55,703 bases of DNA, taken from NCBI GenBank assembly GCA_963768775.1, contig CAVYIY010000003.1:1-55703 (forward strand), given 5' to 3'. Positions 18,337 to 26,840 of this stretch are shown here, piece after piece (the stretch's first letter is position 1; each line of letters opens with the position of its first letter). Position numbers and translations under genes: made by a program. The DNA comes from FEN-33 sp963768775 (GTDB lineage Archaea > Thermoplasmatota > Thermoplasmata > Methanomassiliicoccales > UBA472). The notes under the pieces were generated by a model. The model had not been told where the DNA came from and did no database searches. It saw nothing but the letters and a program-made list of their open reading frames with translations.

Positions 18337-19428
18337 TGCCGACCGTGGAGCTGTCAAGGGTGAGCATGATCTTCGGCAACGTGGTCGCCGTCGACGAGGT
18401 CGACCTCCGCATCGAGGACGGCGAATACGTGACCATCCTCGGTCCCTCCGGCTGCGGCAAGACCACGCTGATCCGCATGATCGCCGGCATCATCGAGCCG
18501 ACGCGAGGGCGAGGTCTTCATCGGCGGCAAGGACATGAAAGGCGTCCCGATCGAGGAGCGGGACATCGGCTACGTGTTCCAGAACATCGCGCTGTTCCCG
18601 AACCTGACCGTCCAGGACAACGTCTGCCTACGGGCCGAGGGTGCACGGGCAAGGAGAAGGAAGAGCAGGTGGCGATTGCCCACAAGTACCTGGAGCTGGT
18701 GAAGCTCCTGGACAAGATGGAGATGTTCCCCTCCGAGCTGTGCGGGGGAGAGCAGCAGAAGGTGTCGCTGGCCCGCGCCCTGGCCACCGGGTCGAAGCTG
18801 CTGCTGCTGGACGAGCCCCTCTCGGCCCTGGACGCCAGGGTGAGGGTCGACCTGCGCTACGAGCTGCGCCGCCTGGTGAAGAGGCTGGGCCTGACGACCG
18901 TCCACGTCACCCACGACCAGGAGGAGGCCATGTCCGTCTCCGACCGCATCGTGCTCATGCGAGCCGGGGCGATCGTGGAGATCGGCACCCCGGAGCAGCT
19001 GTACACCCGGCCGCTGGACATCTTCACCGCCAACTTCGTCGGCGAGACCAACCTGTTCGAGGGCTGGGTGTCGCATCACGAGCGGAAGGATCGAACCGAT
19101 CGAGCTCCGTGACGGCTCGATCATCGACGTGGCGACATGCGATTGCGCCAGGGCGACGCGGTCGTCGTGTCCGTCCGTCCGGAGTTCGTCTTCCCCTCCA
19201 CCGAGCGGAATGCAGGACCCGCGTCACGCAAACCATTTATATGGGCACCTACTGGCGCATCGTCGGCGTCGCCGACGAGCGAGGACCGGGTGGAGTTCGA
19301 CGTACCAGTGGCAGAGGGCAAGCTTTATCATGAAGGTCAGGAGGTCTATCTGATGGTCAACAGGAAGGCGGCAGTGGTCTATCCAAGGCCGACGAGAGGG
19401 AATTGCGGAGGCGGTGAAACTTGAGTGA
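18333..19428 (+). CDS. ABC transporter ATPase 2 with TOBE-like tail, broken by indels
   Basis: Second ATPase for the same importer, overlapping the first by 4 bases (ATGA). Walker A GPSGCGKTT, then after one extra base near 18509 the Q-loop YVFQNIALFPNLTVQDN, more breaks near 18630-18645, then the signature ELCGGEQQKVSLARAL, Walker B LLLLDEPLSALDARV and switch TVHVTHDQEEAMS. Further breaks near 19075, 19135, 19215 and 19396 lie in the TOBE-like tail, which ends AVKLE before the TGA at 19428. Two different ATPase genes for one duplicated permease suggest a heteromeric motor. The breaks resemble those in the neighbouring genes. Confidence 0.72.
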
Positions 19429-20118
19429 GAAGGAGAGCATTGTTGGATTGGTTCGGGAAGCGACGCGAGTCGGTCGTGATGAAAGGGATCCGGGATCACG
19501 CACAGAAGATAGCCGATACGATGTCGGAGCTCAACCGGGCGGCGATGGCCCTCTGCAAGGAGGACAAGGAGAGCGCCCTGGACGCCATAAAGCGCGCTGA
19601 TACTGTCGGAGAAGGAGGCGGACAACCTGGAGGAGATGATCACCGAGGAGCTGTCCAAGGGCGATCTGGAGGCCAAGGAGCGCGAGGACCTGATGCATCT
19701 CATCCGCCGCATGGACTACGTCGCCGACTGGGCCAAGGAGGCGGGGATGAACCTGCAGCTGATCATCGAGGCCAAGGTCAGCGTATCCCGGTCACGCTGT
19801 GGAACAAGTACTGCGACATGACCACGGAGCTGGAGAAGGCCGCCAAGCAGCTGCAGCAACAGCATCGACAGCCTGGGGATCGACACAGACGCGGTGATCA
19901 AGTACGAGCAGGGAGGTGGAGCTGTCAGGAGCACATCCTGGACGAGATGTACTTCTCCACCAAGAAGGAGATACTGTTCGCCGAACATCGACCCCAGGCC
20001 ATCTTCCTCATGCGCGACCTCCTGCACGGCATCGAGAACTCTCGGACAAGTGCAAGGACGCCGCCGACATCATCCACATCCTGGTGATATCGCAGACGGC
20101 ACAAGGCAAGGTAGGTGA
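19425..20118 (+). CDS. DUF47/PhoU-like protein, broken by indels
   Basis: Helical protein of the DUF47 (TIGR00153) PhoU-like family, often linked to phosphate uptake. It starts with the GTG at 19425, overlapping the previous stop (GTGA), and reads LLDWFGKRRESVVMKGIRDHAQKIADTMSELNRAA. After breaks near 19601, 19785, 19859, 19918 and 19927 it continues as EKEADNLEEMITEELSKG, LMHLIRRMDYVADWAKEAG, LWNKYCDMTTELEKAAKQL, HILDEMYFSTKKEILF and AIFLMRDLLHGIEN, then KCKDAADIIHILVISQT. The end is TAG at 20114 or TGA at 20118. Coupling to the importer hints at an anion such as phosphate, but this is inference. Confidence 0.7.
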
Positions 20119-20120
20119 AC

Positions 20121-21569
20121 ATGGCAGAGCGGCTCTTCGGCACCAACGGGGTGCGCGGCGTGGTCAACGAGGACATGAACGCGTCAGTTCGCCCTGGACG
20201 TGGGGAAGGCCATCGGCACCTTCATGAAGGGCCAGGTGGCCATCGGCTACCGACTCCGGACCACCGCCGACATGATGAGGAGCGCCGTGCGCCGCCGGAT
20301 CTGATGTCCGCCGGCGCCGACGTGCTGGACCTCGGGCTGCTGCCGACGCCGGCGTTGCAGTACTTCGTCAAGATCGGGGACGTGAAGGGCGGGGTCATGA
20401 TCACCGCCTCGCACAATCCTCCCGAGTTCAACGGGATCAAGGCATCGACTCTGACGGCACCGAGATGCCGCGCGAGAAGGAGCTGGCGATCGAGGAGATC
20501 TATTTCCAGAAGCGCTATTCCTCCCCAAGACTGGAGAAGCGTCGGCACCATCGGTCCGAGGACGGCCGGGGCCATCGCCACCTATCAGAAGGCGGTGCTG
20601 GGCAACGTGGACCGCAAGGCGATCCGCGAAGCCAGGCCTGAAGGTCGTGCTGGACTGCGCCAACGGCGCTGGATCCGTCTGCACCCCGCAGACTACTGGA
20701 AGAGCTCGGGGTGCGGACGATAACGCTCAATTGCAATCCTCAGGGCACCTTCCCCGGGCATCCGTCGGAGCCGACGGAGGAGCATCTGCAGGACCTCATG
20801 GCCATGGTGCAAGGAGACCGGGGCTGACCTGGGCATCGCCCATGACGGGGACGCGGACCGGACCATATTCGTCGACGACAAGGGCAATTCGTCTATCGGG
20901 GACAGGAGCCTGGCCATCGTCGCAGGCGCCATGGTCGCAGAGAACGGCGGCGGGATCGTGGTCACTCCGGTCGCACGTCTTCCTGCGTGGAGGACGTGGT
21001 GAAGCGTGCGGGCGGCGAGCTCGTCTACACCCGCGTCGGCTCCCCGATCGTCGCCCGCAAGATGATCGAGCTCGACGCCATCTTCGGCGGGGAGGAGAAC
21101 GGCGGGCTGATATTCCCTGAGCATCAGTACTGCCGGGACGCGGCGATGACGGCGGCCAAGATGATCGAGATCTGGCGGTCGAAGGGAGCCTTTCGTCCAG
21201 CTCTTGGATAAGATCCCCGCTACTGCCTGGACAAGCGGAAGCTGGAGTGCCCGGAGGATGCGAAGGAGGAAGTTCTGAAGGCGGTGTGCGAGGCATTCGC
21301 CGACCAGCGGGTGGACACCACCGACGGGGTCAAGGTGTACTTCGAAGACGGCTGGACGCTGATCCGGCCATCGGGCACCGAGCCGATCTTCCGCATCTAT
21401 CTCCGAGGGCAGGACCGAGCAGAGGGCCGCGAAGAAGTGCGGCGACCGGTGCGAGAAGGTAGTCTACGGAGATCCTGGGTTCAACCTCAAGGTGATGTCG
21501 AACCGCAATATGCGTCTGGGCTGGCTTACTTCTCTCCCGGTGCTTCTGACCACGCGAGATGACCTCTGA
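20121..21569 (+). CDS. glmM: Phosphohexomutase, GlmM/phosphoglucosamine-mutase type, broken by indels
   Basis: Interconverts hexose-6-phosphate and hexose-1-phosphate (alpha-D-phosphohexomutase family; archaeal GlmM-like by its start MAERLFGTNGVRG). The phosphoserine loop VMITASHNPPEFNGIK, the metal loop IAHDGDADRT, the sugar loop GGEENGGLIFPEHQYCRD and the phosphate loop TLIRPSGTEPIFRIYL are all readable, but in different frames. About ten single-base breaks lie between 20185 and 21405. The C-terminal end is uncertain: the frame runs to TGA at 21569 and would overlap the convergent agmatinase gene, so the true stop may be earlier. A second, intact phosphohexomutase lies at 40.0-41.3 kb. Confidence 0.75.
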
Positions 21570-22406
21570 TCACCAGGCTAGCCGCCAGGACGGCGGTGTT
21601 GCCCTTGTCGTAGGGCGGGGAGATCTCGGTTCACGTCGAAACCGACCATCCTCGGCCCCAGCATGTTGATGCACTTCTTGACGTCGATACGAGCTCAGCC
21701 CGAACGGCTCCGGCATTCCGGTGCCCGGCGCGAAGGCGGGGTCGATGCCGTCGATGTCCAAGGAGAAGTAGATTCCTTCTCCTTGCGCATCATGTTCATC
21801 GCCTTCTTGAAGGTCTTCTCCACCCCCTCGTCCTGGATGGTGTAGGCGTCGATGTACTTCGGCATCGGCCGCATTCTTCTCTTCCATCGAGATCGACCTC
21901 ACGCCGTAAGCGCAGAACGTTCTCGATTCCGACCTGGTCGGCGTTCCGGCGCAGCACGCAGGCATGCGACATCCTGTTCCCGTCGTACTCTTCCCGGAAG
22001 TCCAGATGGGCGTCGATGGACATCACCCCGATGTTCTTGAACGCCCTCGATCGACCGGAATGGAGATGCAGTGCTCCCCGCCCAGAGGATGGGGAACTTG
22101 CCCGCCTCGATGATCTTCGCACTCCGTTGCTCCGTCGCCTTGATCATTTCCTCCGACGGTGCTCGCAGTTCCTCTATGTTGCCGGCATCATGGATCTTGA
22201 TCTTGGTCAGCAGGTTAGTGTCGTGCTCGAAAACATATGGCTCGAAGTTCTAGGAGGCTTCGCGGATCGGCGTTCGGACCGGCCCTCGCCCCGGAGCCGG
22301 AAGGAGGTGGTTCAGTCGAATGGGACGCCCAGATGACGAATTGCGCCTCCTCGAATGAGCCGTCGCCTCGCGAATGCAAGCTGGGGAGAGCACCATTCGA
22401 GTTCAC
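21570..22406 (-). CDS. speB: Agmatinase (ureohydrolase family), broken by indels
   Basis: Ureohydrolase that splits agmatine into putrescine and urea. Readable pieces in order from the GTG at 22406: FEEAQFVIWASH and the GARAGPNA loop; MSIDAHLDFREEYDGNRMSHACVLRR with the metal-binding Asp/His residues; YFSLDIDGIDPAFAPGTGMPEPFGLS with the second metal site; and PPYDKGNTAVLAASLVIR near the C-terminus. These sit in different frames, with breaks at roughly 22300, 22050, 21870, 21690 and 21625. The gene lies directly after aIF5A; polyamine made from agmatine supplies the hypusine side chain, which supports agmatinase over arginase or formiminoglutamase. Confidence 0.75.
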
Positions 22407-22407
22407 T

Positions 22408-22793
22408 TCATACCTTTGTGATCTTCCGGCGGTCCATGGCGATCATGTACATGATCTCCTCGCCTTGGTGGAACTGTCCCTTGAACTCCTCGGTGATGGC
22501 GAGAGAAAAGTTCTCGAAGGTCTCCAGGTCCATGAGCTGCACCTCTTTTCCCAGATGGCCAGTATCTGCGCCTTCCGCTTGTCGATCATTGGGACCTGGA
22601 CCTTGTGCTTGACCGGGTGAACGATGCTGGCGCTTCTTCTCGTCGAACAAGCCAATCGCATCGATTCTCGCCTTCGCTTCTCCATGCTTCCCTGGCTTGG
22701 ATGTGGAAATGTGAACGATCTTGCAAGGCTCATCGTCGATGACATGTAACTGCCTTCCTTCAGTTCACGAACCTCGGCTTGCGTCCACGACAT
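22408..22793 (-). CDS. Translation initiation factor aIF5A (hypusine-containing), broken by indels
   Basis: Archaeal relative of eIF5A/EF-P that helps ribosomes through difficult peptide bonds. It starts MSWTQAEVRELKEGSYM; after a missing base near 22745 the frame reads VIDDEPCKIVHISTSKPGKHGEAKARIDAIGLFDEKKR, containing the Lys (in PGKHG) that is converted to hypusine. After breaks near 22630 and 22545 it ends EVQLMDLETFENFSLAITEEF... RRKITKV. The combined length of about 128 residues fits the family. A TATA-like ATATTAA near 22830 on the minus strand could drive it. Agmatinase starts two bases after its stop. Confidence 0.85.
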
Positions 22794-22843
22794 ATATATC
22801 GGCTCAGGGAAAAGGTCCAGGGTTAATATAGCTTATGGCACCT

Positions 22844-23921
22844 TCATTTCTTGTATTGAGCCTTGAAAGCTGGCCTTCTGGCTTGCGCCCTCTGCGGTTG
22901 CTTTTTCGGCGGCTCGGGATACTTCTTCTTGATCTCCTCGACCCTCATGTCCATATCCCCTTTCAGCTTGTCGCCGATGAACTCCCCCTTGTAGAAGTCG
23001 ACCTTGCGGCGATGGAGCGCCTTCCCGGCCAAGGTCCGGGCGACCTTTCCCCTCTGCCAATAGGGAGCGCGGTGGATCGCCGGGTACTGGAATATGATGC
23101 CGTGCTTGGGCGGCGCTCTTGCCGGAGCGCAGGTGCATGAACATCGCCTTCTCCGCTCCCAGCAGCTGCACCGTCGATGAGGGCAGCTTGGTCAGTCGCC
23201 CCAGCCCCCCGGCCAAGGAGATCAATCTCGCGCCAAGGTTAGCCGAGACCAGCGTGGTAAGGTTGGGGGCATACGCCTCCATCCGCTTCTGCACGTACAC
23301 ATCGAGGCGCTCCTTCGTCTCGTAGAGGGAGAAGACGGCAGTCGCGAACTCCTGGATGACCGAGACATCCTCGTCCATCAGTTCCGCGCCGACCGACTCT
23401 AGTCGCAGCTCCAGCGCCTTGAGCACCTCTTCCCTGCCGCCATGATTGGCGATGAGCTCCGCGTACTTCTCGTCCTTGGCGTAGTCGTTCAATTCCGGAA
23501 AGTGCAGGCCATACCACTCATGCAATCGCTCCGAAAGAGCGTTGATTTGCTCGGTTACGTCGTCGATCGCGCGGATCGCCTGCAATATCCCCTTGTCAGG
23601 GGCGAGGGGCTCGCGGGTGCGCAGCTTGCCCAGCTCGACCATCACGGTCTGCATCAATTCCTGCGAGTAGCCGAAATCCTCGGCCTTGATGAACGAGGCA
23701 TCGAACACCTCCGGCTTGCCGATCTTCGAGAGGCGGGCGTCGGCCACGCGCAGCCGCTTCAGGCCCTTGGAGATCTCCTCCTCCTCAGGGATTATCTGTC
23801 CGTGCTGGATAATCGCGAGCTTCGCAGCGATGTGCTTAGAATCCTTATCGAACAGGATGCTCTTGCGCACCTTCTCCTTGTCGCAGAGGAACACCCCGAA
23901 CCACTTGGTGACGATGATCAT
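22844..23921 (-). CDS. Nop5 (NOP56/58-like) box C/D sRNP protein, one frameshift
   Basis: Scaffold of the archaeal box C/D ribonucleoprotein that guides 2'-O-methylation with fibrillarin and L7Ae. The sequence from ATG 23921 shows the N-terminal fibrillarin-binding domain, a coiled coil (IDDVTEQINALSERLHEWYGLHFPELNDY) and the Nop domain (LVSANLGARLISLAGGLGRLTKLPSSTVQLLGAEKAMFMHL). A one-base break at about 23115 shifts the end; the other frame gives PKHGIIFQYPAIHRAPYWQRGKVARTLAGK and a Lys-rich tail ending at 22844. Repaired length is about 358 residues. Fibrillarin is encoded about 10 kb away (33.8-34.5 kb). aIF5A follows after 50 bases. Confidence 0.9.
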
Positions 23922-23926
23922 CCTTC

Positions 23927-24547
23927 TCACTTCCCACTGTGCGTCAATGCCAATATTCTCTCTATCTCGTCCGCGGGAAGGGCTTTCAGTTGGTCGTTGC
24001 CTTGCGCCCTGACCTGCAGCTCCGCCAGGAACTCCAGCGTCTCCATCTTGTGGCATGCGTCTGCGATATCCTTGCCCACCGCGATGGCGCCATGATTCTC
24101 CAGTACGAAGGCATCATGCCCGTTCATCCCTTCGGCCAGGTTCTTGGCCAGCTGTTCCGAGCCCGGCGTGGCATAGGGTATGAATGCCACCTTCTTAAGC
24201 ACCAGCAGCCCCTCCGGGGTCAGATCGGTGCGCACCGTCTCGCCCATTACCGAGAGCAGCGTGCAGAATGGCGGGTGGCAGTGGATGACCGCGCCCACCT
24301 CCTTCCTCTGGCGGTAGAATGCCAGATGGAACGGGGTCTCCATGGAGGGCTTCCCTCCGGCGGTGACCTGCCCGTCCTTGATCAGCATGCGGATCAGGTC
24401 ATACGCATTCATCCTCCCCTTGCAAACGCCGGACGGGGTGATGATGATCGCTTCGTCGTCGATACGGCCGGAGATGTTGCCCCCGGTGCCGGAGACCAGG
24501 CGCAATTGGTAGAGCAGCTTGCCGGCCTCGACGATCTCCTTGCGCAA
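23927..24547 (-). CDS. Class II aldolase/adducin family protein (fuculose-phosphate aldolase-like)
   Basis: Zinc-dependent class II aldolase family, 206 residues, the size of L-fuculose-1-phosphate aldolase. Motifs: the phosphate-binding SGTGGNISGR near residue 20, the zinc ligands in VIHCHPPF, and the LENHGAIAVG histidine region. The start is TTG at 24547 with a strong GAGGGGGAA site directly upstream. It follows mtnA by 14 bases. MtnA makes 5-(methylthio)ribulose-1-phosphate or 5-deoxyribulose-1-phosphate, both of which aldolases or dehydratases of this fold can process. A split to lactaldehyde or its thio-analogue plus DHAP is therefore likely. MtnB-type dehydratase is the main alternative. 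Confidence 0.85.
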   Translation of the reverse strand: MRKEIVEAGKLLYQLRLVSGTGGNISGRIDDEAIIITPSGVCKGRMNAYDLIRMLIKDGQVTAGGKPSMETPFHLAFYRQRKEVGAVIHCHPPFCTLLSVMGETVRTDLTPEGLLVLKKVAFIPYATPGSEQLAKNLAEGMNGHDAFVLENHGAIAVGKDIADACHKMETLEFLAELQVRAQGNDQLKALPADEIERILALTHSGK

Positions 24548-24561
24548 TTCCCCCTCGATCT

Positions 24562-25570
24562 TCAGATCCTCGCCCCCTTCACCCTGGTGATCTGGTCGGG
24601 GCTGAGCACGCCGATCTCGGTGATGAACCCGGTCACGTACCTAGCTGGTGTCATATCGAAGGAAGGGTTCAAAGCCCCGCTCCCCTGCGGCCCGATCCGC
24701 TTCCCGTTCATCACCAGCACCTCGTCCTCGCCCCGGTCCTCGATCACGATGTCCCTCCCGCTCTCGGTGCGGAAATCGAAGGTGGAGATGGGGGCGGCCA
24801 CATAGAAAGGTATCCCTAGCTCTTTGGCCAGCACCGCCTTCTCGAAGGTGCCGATCTTGTTGGCGAAATCCCCGTTGAGCGCCACCCGGTCCGCGCCGAC
24901 GATGACCAGATCCACTCCCTTGCGCATGAAGTGGCCCGACGCCCCGTCCACGATGATGGCATGCGGTATCTCTTCGTTCCTGAGCTCGTAGGCGGTGAGC
25001 TTCATCCCCTGCAGCCTCGGCCTGGTCTCGGATACGTAGACGAAGAGCTTCTTCCCTCCCTTCCAGGCCAGCCTGATCGGGGCTAGCGCCGTCCCATAGT
25101 CGACCGTGGCCAGCGCCCCGGCGTTGCAGTGGGTCATGATCCGATCCCCGTCCTTGATGAGCGAGGGCTCCATTCGTCCCGATCAGGCGGCATTTCTCTA
25201 CGATCTGGCTGGCGTAGCGGTTCGCGGCCGCCGTCGGATCCTCGCCCCGCTTCAGCGCCTCCAGCATGAAATCGACCGCGTAGAACAGGTCGTGCGCGGT
25301 CGGCCTCTGCGACTTGAGCAGCTCGGCCGATCGGTCCAAGTCCTTTCCTCTCCGAGCGGCCAGCGCCATGCCGTAGGCGGCCGCCGCGCCGATCGCCGGC
25401 GCCCCCCGGACCGTCATGTCCTTGATCGCCATACCCACCGCCTCGACCTCTTCGAATCCGAGGATCTCGAACCTCTCCGGTAGCAGGCGTTGGTCGATCA
25501 TCATGAGCCGGTCGTTCTCCATCCACACGGCCCGGTACTCCCGCGGGCCGTGCTCGGTCAGAATCCGCAA
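24562..25570 (-). CDS. mtnA: S-methyl-5-thioribose-1-phosphate isomerase, one frameshift
   Basis: Isomerises (methylthio)ribose-1-phosphate to the ribulose form; related to eIF2B alpha subunits. The N-terminal half (25570 to about 25175) reads MRILTEHGPREYRAVWMENDRL and MTVRGAPAIGAAAAYGMALA; the second half (about 25173 to 24562) reads LIKDGDRIMTHCNAGALATVDYGTALAPI with the catalytic Cys, then VDLVIVGADRVALNGDFANKIGT with the catalytic Asp. Removing one A at about 25174 joins them as IGTMEPSLIKDGD. The start is TTG at 25570. It heads a minus-strand run with the aldolase and is divergent from an HTH-V4R regulator 123 bases away. Confidence 0.88.
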
Positions 25571-25647
25571 TGGTTCACCGGAGGGTTATTCGGCCAGGGT
25601 GTAGAAAAAAGGTTTGATTGTTGGCTGGGGAAACTGCGGAACCATCA

Positions 25648-25655
25648 TTAAATAT
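25648..25655 (+). promoter_or_regulatory. TATA box of the HTH-V4R regulator gene
   Basis: TTAAATAT lies about 42 bases above the ATG at 25694 and predicts a short leader containing CAGGTC as a weak ribosome-binding element. The 123-base spacer is shared with the divergent mtnA gene, so the regulator could control both directions. Confidence 0.45.
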
Positions 25656-25693
25656 CGTAAGCTACATTCTTTCTTACCCAGGTCGGACCCAAA

Positions 25694-26443
25694 ATGAACG
25701 ATAAGAAGCCGGAAGCGTTCGATGTCTATTCCACCACGGCGGGTCTGCGGCAGATATCCAATCCAGTTAGGCAGAGGATACTGAGCGAGCTGCAACGTCG
25801 CGATCTCAGCCTGAGCGAGATCGCCGTGCTGACCAATAAGGCGCAGTCGACCCTGTCGGTCCATTTGGACAAGATGGTGAAGGAGGGCCTGATCGCCTAC
25901 CGCGACGACCCGGAGGACAACCGGCGGAAGATCTTCTACCTGGTATCGAAGCCAGTCGGTAGCTCGGTCGTGCCCCGCGAGGACCTGATGAAGCAGGTGG
26001 AGATCACCATCTCCCGGTCGATCGGCACCCCCAGCACCTTCCTCAAGGGCGTCATCCGCTCCATCGTCATCGGCATGGAGGCGATCGGATTCAACATGGA
26101 CCCGGTGCTCAAGGACATCGGCCGGCAGATCGGCACCGAGATCGCACGGCGGATGAAGTCGAACAACGTCGAAGGGGTCATCGGCGAAGTCAAGGAGTTC
26201 TTCAGGGTGCACGAGCTGGGCGAGATCAACGTGTACGCTCTGCATCCAGTCACGCTGATAATCAAGGAGGAGTACGACTGCTCCAAGGCGCCCGATGTCG
26301 GTCGCACCTTGTGCCTGATGAACGAGGGGATACTGGAGGCGATCTTCGAGAAGCGCCTGGGAATGCCCTCCCGGGTGACGAAGGCAGAGACGTTCGGCAC
26401 GCAGTACAACTTCTGCAAGTACGTCATCGAGCCTGGCTTCTAG
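25694..26443 (+). CDS. MsvR-like transcriptional regulator (ArsR-type HTH + V4R domain)
   Basis: DNA-binding regulator of 249 residues. The N-terminal winged helix is ArsR-like (NPVRQRILSELQRRDLSLSEIAVLTNKAQSTLSVHLDKMVKEGLI, about 23-67). The C-terminal half has the 4-vinyl-reductase (V4R) pattern with Cys196, Cys207 and Cys241 near the end (EEYDCSKAPDVGRTLCLMNEGILEAIF... YNFCKYVIEPGF). This two-domain layout is that of MsvR, a redox-responsive regulator described in methanogens, where the V4R cysteines sense oxidation. By analogy it may be redox- or ligand-responsive. The divergent mtnA operon is the obvious nearby target, but this is inference. Confidence 0.8.
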   Translation: MNDKKPEAFDVYSTTAGLRQISNPVRQRILSELQRRDLSLSEIAVLTNKAQSTLSVHLDKMVKEGLIAYRDDPEDNRRKIFYLVSKPVGSSVVPREDLMKQVEITISRSIGTPSTFLKGVIRSIVIGMEAIGFNMDPVLKDIGRQIGTEIARRMKSNNVEGVIGEVKEFFRVHELGEINVYALHPVTLIIKEEYDCSKAPDVGRTLCLMNEGILEAIFEKRLGMPSRVTKAETFGTQYNFCKYVIEPGF

Positions 26444-26527
26444 CGCCGCGCCGGCAGGCCGATCGCGCTCGTCGCACCGAACCTATTTAGCAGTGTGGCT
26501 TCTATGGTGATTTTGAGGTCGAGCAAT

Positions 26528-26788
26528 ATGGGACTTTATGACATGTTCGATGAGATGAACGACATGTTCGATGAGATCGACGAAGAGATGTGCCTGGTCC
26601 TTGACAGCGTCTCCGCCATCAGGGAAATGGTGGAGAAGGGGCAGAAGAAGAAGGCCCTCGAAGCGTTGATGGAGCTCGAAGCCGAACTCGATGACTTCCT
26701 GACCATCCCCGAGGACGAAGATGAGGAAGAGGGGGATTGGGAGGAAGAGGACGAGGAAGAGAAGGACGAAGGGAAGGAGAAGCAGTAG
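26528..26788 (+). CDS. Small acidic protein of unknown function
   Basis: I do not recognise this 86-residue protein. It starts MGLYDMFDEMNDMFDEIDEEM at ATG 26528 (an in-frame upstream start at 26495 is weaker), continues with a predicted helix rich in Glu, Leu and Lys, and ends in a run of Glu and Asp with a short Lys-containing tail. The first part contains a near repeat, YDMFDEM / NDMFDEI. The acidic tail resembles low-complexity tails of archaeal ribosome- or chromatin-associated proteins, without any specific match. It stands alone between the V4R regulator and the convergent HyuA gene. Confidence 0.6.
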   Translation: MGLYDMFDEMNDMFDEIDEEMCLVLDSVSAIREMVEKGQKKKALEALMELEAELDDFLTIPEDEDEEEGDWEEEDEEEKDEGKEKQ

Positions 26789-26840
26789 GACCCTCGGGCA
26801 GCTTCCAGATCGATCGGGTCCAAACCTCTTTCATATTCTA

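Noticed and set aside
17650..22700. Programmed frameshifting as an explanation for the many breaks
   Set aside because: Breaks occur in unrelated genes, without slippery heptamers or a common motif, several per gene, and of both signs. Sequence error is simpler.
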